Assembly: GCA_000469685.2 (NCBI GenBank)
Contig: LS997566.1
Location: forward strand, 40,049,920-40,113,919
Direction of reading: 5' to 3'
Length of the DNA: 64,000 nt
Source of the DNA: Haemonchus contortus
Taxonomy: Eukaryota > Nematoda > Chromadorea > Rhabditida > Trichostrongylidae
Shown: positions 1 to 9,488 of the stretch, piece by piece
How positions within the stretch are numbered: position 1 is the stretch's first letter
Layout of the letters: each line of letters starts with the position of its first letter
Notes under the pieces: generated by a model
What the model was told of the DNA's origin: nothing
The model's database searches: none
What the model saw: the letters and a program-made list of their open reading frames with translations, nothing else
Program-made: the position numbers and the translations under genes

Positions 1-3000
1 TGGACAGTTGAAGTTCCACATTTTAGAAGAGCTATCACCAACAAATTGGGAAAACGTTTACCTTTCCAGAACCAAAGTTCTTGAATATTGTCCAAAATCC
101 GTGCAGTTCAGATGGTATGGCGATTGCACGATACCCTGAAAAAGAATATTCCGATCGTTATAGATAAATTCGGTAATTATGTTAGCGACTAGCTTTCATA
201 AAGGTCATGGGTACTACGAGTAAAATTCGAAAAATGTCGGATAAAAGAAGACATCAAACCGAAAAAGCTAGCCGATGTTGAAGCATATCGAATGCAATTT
301 TTCCAATCAAATTCCTACGGATATTTCCTGTTCCCCTCTCTTTCCCATTTGTCATAACAGAAAGCCGCAACAATCTTCTGTCACTTCAAAACGATTAACT
401 AGGCAGAATTGAAGAATTCCTAAATTTTCATGAGTAAAATCATTTATTTGATCATTTCCTAATTCTATTATAAGAGGCATAAAAGGTTCCTTCATCGACC
501 TCCCTCCCACGACAACCACATCTCCTACATTATATCAATCAGTCGCTTGGAATTGGAAACTCCACGAACACCAACGAACCAACAAAAGGAGATCGCTCTT
601 GATCCCGTATATAACCTCAGAACGAAACGGGAATATTTCCTAATCATTTTTCCTATTCAAGTTCAGAAATAACCCCGCAAACACATAAAGAACATCCTTA
701 CCGTATACAGACTGATTTGCATCGCTTTTAAACATGTCCTCAGTGGCAGCAAGAGGTGCTGACTCGCGAGCGTTGATGCTCTGACATCGAGCCGTTGATC
801 TGAAAAACGAACGGGTCAATTTGATGGGTCCGTGCTGGATCCATGAGACAGAACAGTCCAACTTACGCATTGTACAGAGTCATAATGAAGCCACCTCCTA
901 GTCCACTTGACTGAGGATTCACTACTCCTACACACAGCAGTGTGGCTATCATTGCGTCGACAGCGTTTCCACCGTCAATCATCACATCTCTATAACATTG
1001 AAGAAAATTCAAAAAAATAGTCGGGTGCATGGCTTACTCTACTCTCATACTGCTTTTTCTGTGCGTATAAAAGCCACTTGGGAGGTTTTTTAGGGTACGG
1101 TAAGATTTGAACAACGAAATCTAATCGAACACACAATTACACGACACATTTGCCTTGATGTTGTTGCATTTAGGAAAATCAATAAAATCATTCAATCGAG
1201 AGGGTAGTCTATAAAATCTTAACCTCCCTATTTCTGAGCAAAATCCATGATCCGATGCGACGGCAGCCTTTTTGAATTGGGCGTAGAGGCTTCCAGATTG
1301 TTGTGACCAGTGAGTAGGTGGCGCAGAAGCATCCCGCTAAAAATCGATATATTGATTTTTGTAGTGCTACACAGTTCACAGCACGACACTCGTGCTATAT
1401 TGCAATGGTAATTGCCAGGCAATCAAAGATCGTGAATCAAAACGCAACTTTTCTGATGACGATTTCTAGTCTCTTAAACATCATGTGCTACTTGTGGGGC
1501 ACACAAGACGACATCGATCTATTAGCTTCAAGCGATCTGATGGTATAAACACATCCACGGCTGTTGCGGCGACATGATCAAAATTCTCTTCGATTTCGCT
1601 GATACGAGCGGCATTTGAATGATGCTTTTCACACAGCTAGAAGAAGCTCCAAAACCAGTCGACAAATTGTCAACTCGACTGATGGGAAAAGGATTGGCCG
1701 AGGATCGCCAGCGAGTGCAAAAGCATCTCCAGCTCCTCATACATTCGGAGGATACATTTTTCCTTCTCCTTTATGCGATTATATCCTATTTGTGTGAAGT
1801 AGAAATTATTTTTCTGCAGACATCAAAGATTATGGTGCGGAGGAGATGGTTCAAGAATGTCATATGAATACATTTTGAGGAGCAGAATGGGTGCTTCTGA
1901 AGGAGATGTCAGAAACTTTGATTTCAGTAATCTCCAAATTCTCTCTTGTTTTAACCTCGGCATTTCCGTTAAGAGTGTTCGGGCGAGTGCACGAAGGCGA
2001 CACAATGTCTGCAATAGCAGACAACACACCCAAGCAGACACATCGCTGCAATGCAAATGTGGTGAAGGACAATTAGAACTCGTAGTGAGCCTAGCGAGGG
2101 GCGGAGGCCTCCCGTCCCCCACTGTTCCTGCCCTTATTGTGCCCTATCCAGACCGTTTTCCGACCTCATTCCTGCACAAATGGCATCAGAGGGGCGTCGA
2201 ATTCAAACCATGTGCAGATCTCCGAAACCATTTTTTTGTGAACAGTGCCTTTAAGGTTGTTAGAATTCCATAACCAGCGACCTCTTGCCATACTTACCGC
2301 TCTGCAAGCTTTGTCTCTCGATCAGTAGCATCGCAATGCGATCTCTCTTATCAGTATAAGAGAGACATCAATAAGTCTTATTCGCTACGCTACTGACAGT
2401 CGCCTGTGGTGACAGCGGATTGGTGGTGGAGCCTGGTGAGTATTTCACGAAGTGGGTAGTTTTCCGATGAGTTTCGGTCGTTTTTTGCTTGAGAGCAAGC
2501 GCTGTCGGATAGTGTAAAACTTCTCAAGTTGCGTTTAGGCCTCTGAAGACGACGATTACGTCGAAACGTTGGGCCGTTAACTTAATAAAGTGTTCCATCT
2601 AAAAACCTCGAACGGCAGAAGAATTCTAACAACATTTTGATTTCAGTTTTGATATAATTGGATACACTGTCAGATGACGGTTCCCAAACCAAGGTGCCAT
2701 CCGCGTGAAACGTTTGTATCGTCGTCCATCGACTGTTAATTGAGGCGTAGGCAGGCATAGATGAAATTGCGCCCATAACCCTTCCTGTATTATTTTCAGG
2801 GCAATTTGCGACCCTCCGCCCGTGATGTGATACTAGTTCTGTAACTGGGATCGATCAACAATAGTCGAAATCAAAAAAAAATAACATCCTAGACCATCGG
2901 TAATCAAAGTGCCCATTATAAACAAAATTACCACAAACTTACTTGATCCAATTCTTCGTCAAGTTCTTTATCGTACGAGACTTGTAAGCCAATAACTATG

Positions 3001-3072
3001 GCAAGTGCTATAGTTGAGATCATGAAAACGATGGCTAATACGGTACACATAGCAGCCAATGTACGAGTGCAT
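1..3072 (-). CDS. Gamma-glutamyltransferase, 5' part of a second gene (copy A, runs off the window)
   Basis: This is a paralogue of the GGT gene at 15468-28077, same strand. Exons seen: 3072-2943 (membrane anchor), 1336-1224, 989-867, 799-702 and 135-62. Each has exactly the length and phase of its copy-B counterpart (130, 113, 123, 98, 74 nt). Donors are GTAAGT, GTTAAG, GTAAGT, GTAAGG and GTAAAC. Recognisable blocks are the helix with FMISTIALAIV, KKAAVASDHGFCSEIGR, DGGNAVDAMIATLLCVG and INARESAP with the substrate-binding Arg. In exon 62-135 the two copies differ at 3 of 25 residues; in 867-989 at 2 of 41. No stop or frameshift was seen, so the gene may be active. The remaining exons, including the catalytic Thr, lie before position 1. 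The initiating exon should lie above 3072; I could not find it. A Tc3-like element sits 29 bases from the anchor exon's acceptor. Confidence 0.9.
1560..1730. other. Intron segment conserved between GGT copies
   Basis: This segment lies in the anchor-to-second-exon intron of copy A and matches 24375-24490 in the same intron of copy B, in the same order relative to the exons. On the plus strand both can be read as MxFTQLEx-like peptide but copy B soon hits a stop. It is either simply a remnant of the gene duplication or a conserved intronic element; no function is claimed. Confidence 0.5.
1926..2633 (+). repeat. Repeat element (family R3), longer copy, possible Penelope-like remnant
   Basis: The start (ctctcttgttttaacctcgg) and the end (ctcgaacggcagaagaattc) both recur at 8310-8481, which bounds one repeat family. 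It lies inside the intron of GGT copy A and has no convincing ORF. Near its end, at 2543-2567, is a ctgaaga / short hairpin / gaaac motif of the kind seen at the ends of Penelope-like elements. A small hairpin lies at about 2342-2368. Confidence 0.55.
2660..2870. other. Second conserved intron block shared by the GGT copies
   Basis: It matches 25690-25925 closely (for example gaaacgtt..gtatcgtcgtcc and gtgatactagttctgtaact) just downstream of the anchor exon in both genes. It is noncoding in both. It could be a relic of the tandem duplication or a repeat present before it. Confidence 0.55.
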
Positions 3073-3374
3073 CTAAAAGTGAAGTTATTCAGAATTTATA
3101 TACTGCGGTGCACAATGGATCGCACCTCAGTGTATAAAGAAAAACTAGTTTTGGAGAGAGGCCAAAGTTTTTATTGCTTCTGCCGGCAATATATGATTAG
3201 AATGAAGAAAAGATTATCTTCCTTGGTGACTATTTGACTGTACAACTTCTTTCAAGTTCTTAGCAGTAATTTTACACTTTTAATGATACATATTAGATTG
3301 GAAACTACGCATAGTCAACCAAAAAAAAAACAACACCTGAAATCCGATCAATCCATCTTCTCTTGCAAGATTAT

Positions 3375-3731
3375 CTAATAATGAGTGCAGAATCCCTTCT
3401 TATAAATAAGCTCGAAGATTCGATCAGGCAACGAATCGCAGAGCTTCTCCAGAAAACGGGCAGCAGACTCTTCAACTTCATAAAAAATGGCTCTTCTCAA
3501 CGAGTTAACATTGTTATACATTTTACCATTTGCATAGATCTCACGCACTAATAGACCCCATATACTTTCTATGGGGTTTAGCTCCGAGCTGCATGCCGGC
3601 CATGACAATAACGGCATGTTATTGTACTGCAAACAGGATGCTCCGAGCAGCGGGAATGGAAGCGTTGTCTTGCATAAAGACGTAGTTTTCGTTGGTGTTC
3701 TTCTTGATGAGTGGCACCAACGTTTCCCCAA
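3375..3731 (-). pseudogene. Tc3-like transposase, C-terminal fragment with the DD34E glutamate
   Basis: The part carrying SSELNPIESIWGLLVREIY, followed by a helical tail (FLEKLCDSLPDRIFELIYKK), is the C-terminal catalytic section of a Tc3-family transposase. It is separated by frame changes from the first and second catalytic Asp. The track start is out of frame with the true protein; only about the last 90 residues are homologous. Confidence 0.75.
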
Positions 3732-4062
3732 GAAGTGACTGGAAGCCCTGGGTAGTCATTTTACATTGAATACCAACAGCGCTGTCGCTACAAAACGCTC
3801 CCAGACCATCAACGAGAAGCCGCTAAAGTTCCTTCGGGACATTAGTAGCGGTTCTTTTCGTGGATCATGGATTGCGATGAATTTTTTCTCATCAGAAAAA
3901 ATAACCTGAAAAAAGACAAGGGTAGAAAACTAAAATTTCCCCTGAGGCTAAGCAAGTTTCAAAAACACACCTTTTTCCAATCTCTGTTCATCTCGTTCCC
4001 AGCAAAGAAGAGCCGTATTTCTCTCGATGACTCTGTGTTAGCCGTGATGCAGACTTCATCTT

Positions 4063-4395
4063 CTAAGAAGCTATGTGTTCCGATGATTTCGTGACGCGCG
4101 CAACAATCCTTTTTGAAATCGAAATCCCACAACCTGCAGCTAACTCCCTCGCAGTTCTCGTAGAGTTCGATGCCATATTGACCAAGCGTCTCTTGTCGCG
4201 TTCAGAAAGAATCGATTTTTGTCCTGGCTTCTTTTTCGGAACATTTGTTGCTTGCTTCTTATCGACACTCGCAACTGTGCTCTTAGGAATGTCGAGTTCT
4301 CTAGAAATTTGAAGAAAGCTTTTTCCAAGGTGACATAGCGCGCCAATTCGAATCCGGTCCTCGTCCTTAAATCGCGTATACCTGCGCATGCTCAA
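4063..4395 (-). pseudogene. Tc3-like transposase, N-terminal fragment
   Basis: This 110-residue open frame carries the paired helix-turn-helix DNA-binding region of a Tc3-type transposase, starting MSMRRYTRFKDEDRIRIG. A basic stretch (KKKPGQKS) links the two HTH modules, and the second module has ASNSTRTARELAAGCGIS. The frame is lost before the catalytic domain, whose pieces lie further down the same strand. Confidence 0.8.
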
Positions 4396-4763
4396 AAAAC
4401 AAGCATCTAAGCATGTGCAACCTCCAGATACAGGGAAGAAAAAGTCGAATAAATCAATTACCTCAAGCCGTCCAATCTATTGTGCACCGCCAAATAATAA
4501 TACTGCCCCTCCAGAATTTTTCAGAGGCACTGTCATCTATCGATTATCGCGGCAAAATTATTCAAGCTCCTCTACACATAACATATCTGCGGCAGAAGCA
4601 TTGGAAGTTCCGGCTCCTCTCGAAAATTTTTTATAGGGTGCAATCTATTGTGCACCGCAGTGTATAGAATCTTTTGAATACTTTATGAAACCACTTTAGT
4701 TAGAAGTGAGAAATGGCTATGGACCTTAACCGTTTTTAGAATTTGCTGATTAAGAGTCGGCAG

Positions 4764-4943
4764 GGTTGAGGGGTCTGGTTTATGACTCGATGAGCTGGTT
4801 AACTGCGGCCATGTCGTGGCAATACGAGATGCGAAAGCTTCACGAGAACGGCGAGTTATACGCAAAACTTCGACGTCGGAGGAACTCAAACCGTGCTTGC
4901 GCTATCCGGACACCGTGCTCTTAACCCTTATACTACTGAGCTC
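4764..4943 (-). repeat. tRNA-like SINE, family 2 (copy a)
   Basis: On the minus strand an A box TAGTATAAGGG (4935-4925) fits TRGYNNARNGG exactly, and a B-box-like ggtttgagttcc (4892-4881) follows. The unit matches 26247-26415 over its whole length. The head resembles a tRNA, so RNA polymerase III transcription is inferred; the copy is diverged. Confidence 0.6.
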
Positions 4944-4980
4944 CGCCTGCCGTTTACCCTAAAGTGGCCGCACCAAGTCC

Positions 4981-5230
4981 TTGTAGCCACGTAGACATTT
5001 AAACGTCACTACGATTTTGAATGGGATTCGAGTACCGGGGCGCATCCTAAAAATGGGATTGACTAACGCCAAAAGACATTATTCTGTACTAATTATGCCT
5101 TTCAAACATGGCTATTACTCATTACACTGCCAACCTCACAAGCGTCTTCCTTCAGATCCGATCAATAGAAAGTCTGTGAATTTTGTTAGCTCAAAGTACA
5201 GAACGACGGTCATGTCCTATGTTGTCCATG
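4981..5230 (+). repeat. SINE family 1, 3' half, plus shared downstream sequence
   Basis: Positions 4981-5060 match the family-1 3' half (cactacgattttgaatggga, ggattgactaacgccaa). The next 110 bases or so match 29221-29330 as well (tttcaaacatgg, attactcattacactg), so two copies share a longer tail or a common source locus. The tRNA head is absent. Confidence 0.65.
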
Positions 5231-6599
5231 TTGGATAGCTTAAAAAATCTAACTCGGTAAGGGCCAAGACGTCCATTGTGGCCTATCTGGGCATCTTGAT
5301 GAAGGCTTAAACTGCTTCTTGGACCGGAACACAAGAGGAACCGAGCACTTTTGGGTGATCTATTTTGAGATCACAAAACGGTATGATATCCGGGCTCCAT
5401 ATGTTACAACGGAGGGTGAGTTTGTCTGTAAATCTTTAGAAAGGAACGATTCCCATCACTCTTCAGTGGCCCCAGTTCATCACTCTTCCCCGTTCCTCTG
5501 TTCTCTCGCAACCATTGGTTGAAATCGCGGAAACAGCTAAGGATACGTAACAGACAGAAGAGGTTAGGCTGGTTCTGTCGTATGTACGAGATAGAAGGTC
5601 CAAATGCTTGTCGGCTCTACAGAGCCGAAGTGACCGTCCAACCGATAAATCGGGTGAGTCAAATCCGTTAACAGCCATCTAATGGCTACGAGCTGTTGAC
5701 ACGTTTGGACGTCATGGGTTTCTTAAGAGCAGCGGATGGGAATCTGTCGTGTATTCGTGAGGTTAGGGCTCGGTTCCGCAAGTTTTAAACGTTTTCCGTT
5801 ATGTTCAAAGAACAGCATTGAAGGGATTCAGGAAACACCCCTACACCAAGCTTACCGGATTGCGTCCATTGTGAACCAAGTGTTCTTCTGAGTTCCCGAA
5901 TTACTCAATGTCCTGTAAAACATAAAAAATTCAAATGTAACGGAAATCGGAGCACTGAAGTCACGATATGCGAAATTTCAACCACCCAGAGGAAGAAGCA
6001 GCTGAAAAGATAGGAGAAAAAGATTGTTGCTGGCGGAGTATTCTTCATGCGGCGTAAGAATACGGTATATTTCATTCTTTCCATGTGAAGTTTTACGGGT
6101 GGCTCATTTGAAAAACATTTTCCACTGACAAAATGAATATTCAACAAAATCAGCGGTTTATTGAAATTGAAAATGGTTTAAGTTGTGATGAAGTTGAAAT
6201 AAAAACGTTTTTGATCAACGAATTGACGATTGTTTTATCACCGATGTAAAAAAACAGCAACGACAGCGAACCTTCCGTCGTTTATTCCAAAATTCCCAGA
6301 ATATTCCTTGACTGATGATTGCTGGTGCCTTTGTGCATGTGTTTAACAGCGTGGAAAATATGACTGAGTATAAAGTTTTGATCGGTTTTTCATCTTCTTA
6401 TCAAAGAGTCTTATTTTCATTTGAAGAGGATTCCAATTAGTAATATAGTCTACAGCGTTGTCCCCAACATATGTCCAACTATTCGACATTTTTTTTTTGA
6501 TTCCTAAAGCCTAGAATAGAGGCGGCTGCGATGCGAAAAAGCTGGAAATCTCAATTTTTACTTTGAGCAATAAACAAAATAAGTAAAAATTTTAAAAAA
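5231..6599. other. No recognisable gene
   Basis: Only short open frames (up to about 80 codons) without splice-supported structure or known motifs. The exon 1 of GGT copy A could lie here or further up, but I found no candidate. Confidence 0.5.
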
Positions 6600-7130
6600 C
6601 AAAATTTCTATTGCGAAGATGACGTTTCAGAGCAGGAAACAAATGGTAATCAGACGAGGCAAGACCTGGCGAATAAGAAGAATGGGGCAGTACTCCCCAC
6701 CCAAGTTCGGCAATTTTGTGACGAAACAATTTCGCAATATGCGATTGAGCGCTGTCGTGAAAAAGTCAAACATTTTCACGCTGCGAATACTTCCTTCGAA
6801 CAGCGTCCACCAAACTCTGTAGCTAAGAAGCGTGAAACTTCGCGATTACGGTGGAGCCCTCAGCAAGCCCTCCAAAATAGTGATAGAATAAAAAATCCCT
6901 GAGGATGTCCACCGACGACACAGTAAAACCTTCCTTGGACGTGGTCCGCTACTCTGTTTGTCAGGAAGGCGATTCTACAAGAGGCACCCATTCGCTGAGT
7001 TACAATGCTTCTGGATGCGCCACAGATATTTGCGACAATCGTCGGTGGATTGTGCTCTTACTGTAACTCGTGAAGGAGGATAGCTCTCGAGCACAGCTTC
7101 GGATGACAGTTGAAGGTTGAATTCATATTT
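6600..7130 (-). mobile_element. Decayed mariner transposase remnant
   Basis: On the minus strand, a frame with no long ORF reads FHDSAQSHIAKLFRHK then ELGWGVLPHSSYSPG and SDYHLFPALK (about 6770-6620). These are the second and third catalytic-Asp blocks of mariner transposases (HDNA, SPDLAPSDYH). The third-block Asp is replaced by Gly. Upstream, KVLL..WTSSGIFYS (about 6940-6890) matches the VWW..GI.Y block in another frame. Ends were not found. Confidence 0.7.
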
Positions 7131-7359
7131 GCGAAGCAGCGACAGGGAAATGCTTATATATCCCCCCAGAAGTAAAAGTTAGAAATTGATCCACCATAAC
7201 CCATTACGAAGCCCTTCCGAGCGTTCCTATGAAGGAATCTAGAAAGGGCTGAAGAGTCGATCGAAACTTTTTACTCAACCTAATGTAAAAAAAAACATGA
7301 AATGTGCTATTACTCTTACAGAAATATCTTAAGCACAGTTCACGTTAAAATTATTGTTG

Positions 7360-7660
7360 AGATTTCTCCCTAGGATAAACCCGTGACCCTAAAGGATAGC
7401 CTAAAGGACGCTGTCGGGTCAAAAAACAGTCACGATAGGGCGTAGTAAGGGCTTCAAAACCGACTGAGCCGACGTACACATTCAAGGCGGACTGGTTGTC
7501 AAGCGTTGTCGAAGCTGTAAAGGTTGAACCATTCGCACTGGCACCCACACCTTGCACACGTTTGAAGAGATCGTCCAAATCCCCCTTTCATGCAACTTCT
7601 GTCGTTCCATTCTCGTCCAACCCCCTCAATTTGACTCCTTTTTCGAAGCCATAAATCTCT
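7360..7660 (+). repeat. Dispersed repeat, family R4 (copy 1)
   Basis: It matches 37738-38050 in the same orientation, including gggtcaaaaaa, cttagccgacgt/ctgagccgacgt, caaggcgga, attcgcactgg and tctcgtccaac. No coding motif or terminal repeat was recognised; the element class is unknown. Confidence 0.6.
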
Positions 7661-8309
7661 AAATAGGCTTATTTCCATGTCTTCTTCGCCACTTTTGCAC
7701 TATTCTGAGCTATGACTTACAATTTTTTTTGAGCTAGGTACCCCAAATTTAACGTGAACAGTGACTCGAGCAGCCGCTTGGTTGTTTGGCTTGTGGGCCC
7801 TTGCTCCTTGATTCTGCTCTTGAATGGCATTTTTTTTCTTTACATCATGATTCAATGTTGCAAGAATTGGCAGGGTTTGTGATTGAACTTTAGACCATAT
7901 TAGGAAACAATACAGAGCTAGAAAACACAGAAAAACCACAGTCGTATGTAATCACAGCCTTACAATTTTACTGAAACCCGTGCGAGTAAGGCGCTCCTCA
8001 TAACACACATAACTAGAAGTATATGAGATCATAGAAGCACTTTGACATCTAGTGTGTGAGACAGTTTTATCGTTGAAATAGCGTTACTATCATTATTCAC
8101 CTTCTCAGTTCCATGCAGGGCAGGAGGTCCTCTGGGGTGAATAACTCTTGGAAAAGAAATAAATAACTGAAATAGCGAATACATCGGGGCATTAAGAAGA
8201 GTACTCAAGACGCAACAGTTAAAGCAAATTGATTTATCCCAATCTGTTTCTGAACATTTGACTGTTTTGGCAGAAAGCACTGCGAAATGTAACAGTTGCT
8301 TCGAATAAT
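7661..8309. other. No recognisable gene
   Basis: Small open frames only; nothing with recognisable motifs. Confidence 0.45.
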
Positions 8310-8481
8310 CTCCAACTTCTCTCTTGTTTTAACCTCGGCATCGTTGTTTACGTTGTTAAAATTCTTCTGCCGTACGATGTTTTTAGGTGGAACATTTATT
8401 AACTTGACGGCCTAACGTTAGGCCGTCAAGTTAATAAATGTTCCACCTAAAAACCTCGTACGGCAGAAGAATTTTAACAAT
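8310..8481. repeat. R3-family foldback with a 128-bp loopless palindrome
   Basis: The two arms 8353-8416 and 8417-8480 are inverted copies with one mismatch seen in 64 bases and no spacer; the centre is cctaacgttagg. Each arm is the end sequence of the R3 repeat also found at about 2565-2633. The preceding 36 bases match the R3 start. Confidence 0.9.
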
Positions 8482-8627
8482 GTAACAGTTGCATCCATCT
8501 AACGCAGCGACAGGGGACAAAGTTGTGCAAATGGCTCCGATTTTTCCTATCCAAATTAGTATAGTTTAGATTGAAACCACCTGACCTTACAATAGTCGGC
8601 CTAAATATTCAATTACTTGCAGTTAAT

Positions 8628-8942
8628 CTAACTTCTATGTGTAAGAGACGAAAGCAAAAAACGAAGTCTGCTATGACGCGTCTCCTTTTTAGAGTCATCA
8701 TGTTTCGCCTTAATTCTTTCTCTAACAAGCTGCCTCAATTCACAATCATATTTCCTTTCTTCAGCCGTCATACTTTTGTAGAGAAATACGCTTCCGAACT
8801 CAAGGTTTCGTAGGAAACTTGCAACCTTCAATGCTTGTTGCCAATGAAAACGAGAGGGGAGCACAACTTTAACCAAACGAGAGCGGATAGGCACTGATTT
8901 ATCAATCCTGTAGAGTTCACTGGCTCGCCACTTGAGGTACAT
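8628..8942 (-). pseudogene. Non-LTR retrotransposon N-terminal ORF fragment (tentative)
   Basis: A 104-residue open frame contains LVKVVLPSRFHWQQAL, FLYKSMTAEERKYDCELRQ and LVRERIK. This pattern resembles the basic region that precedes the endonuclease in nematode LINE polyproteins, where a short RNA-binding-like strand is followed by SMT..ER..D.ELR. The frame has no continuation into endonuclease or reverse transcriptase here. Assignment is from memory of the family pattern, not a search. Confidence 0.45.
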
Positions 8943-9104
8943 CGAGTGCCTTCACAACCTTACCCTCCAAATCAGCTTGACGTTCAGAAGGTCGAAGGTT
9001 ATTCTCAGACTCACTGAGACCAGTGAAGACAAGACTACGCCATCGCTTCTCCGACTCAACGAAGCCAGAGAATACTATAGGTATTTCATCAGAGGGCAGA
9101 GCAT

Positions 9105-9488
9105 GTGATGTGGACGGTGATAGCTCTCATCAATTCAGCAACCGTCATTTGGGCAAAGTCAGGAGTAGTACTAACTCGCACTGAGAAAGTATTCAAAGAC
9201 TGCGGAGACTCAGTGGAGGATGGACCACGAGCAAGGCGTGTGGTCCTGAGCATTATTCGAAACTTAACTCACCTCAAGACAGCAAATAGAAACGCAACCA
9301 CCCATCGGAGGCCTACTCGAATGAATGGTATAGAGTTGTTATTTGTACCTCTTGGGTTGCTGCCTTTCGCGTTGAATCACTTAGACACAAATGTTTTTGG
9401 CTCCCAGTTACTATCCGACATTATGCAGAAAATCAGCAGTTCACTAGCTGATAACTTGGTTGAAATCGAGCAAACAGATCGAATTTGA
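9105..9488 (+). other. Uncharacterised open frame, 127 codons
   Basis: The frame starts with MMWTVIALINSATVIWA, which is mildly hydrophobic, and ends 211 bases before the giant inverted repeat. No family, splice structure or codon pattern that I recognise supports it. It could be chance. Confidence 0.2.

Larger units (their letters stand above)
3101..4662 (-). mobile_element. Tc3-like Tc1/mariner-superfamily transposon, decayed
   Basis: The ends are inverted repeats: ctgcggtgcacaatggatcg at the left against gcaccgcagtg followed by TA at the right (TA at 4663-4664). A further subterminal copy of the end sequence lies near 4475-4490, as in elements with repeated binding sites in each end. Coding is on the minus strand. 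The N-terminal helix-turn-helix part (4395-4063) has RFKDEDRIRIG and SRELDIPKSTVA. Then come VIFSDEKKF (first Asp, about 3900), MQDNAS (second Asp, about 3680) and ELNPIESIWGLLV (the Glu of DD34E, about 3560). The parts are in different frames with stops, so this copy cannot make transposase. It lies in the upstream intron of GGT copy A. Confidence 0.88.

Noticed and set aside
1823..2273. 138-codon and 99-codon overlapping frames
   Set aside because: They lie in the R3 repeat inside a GGT intron; no motif.
9105..9488. 127-codon frame as a confident gene
   Set aside because: No family, no splice structure; listed only as an uncharacterised frame.
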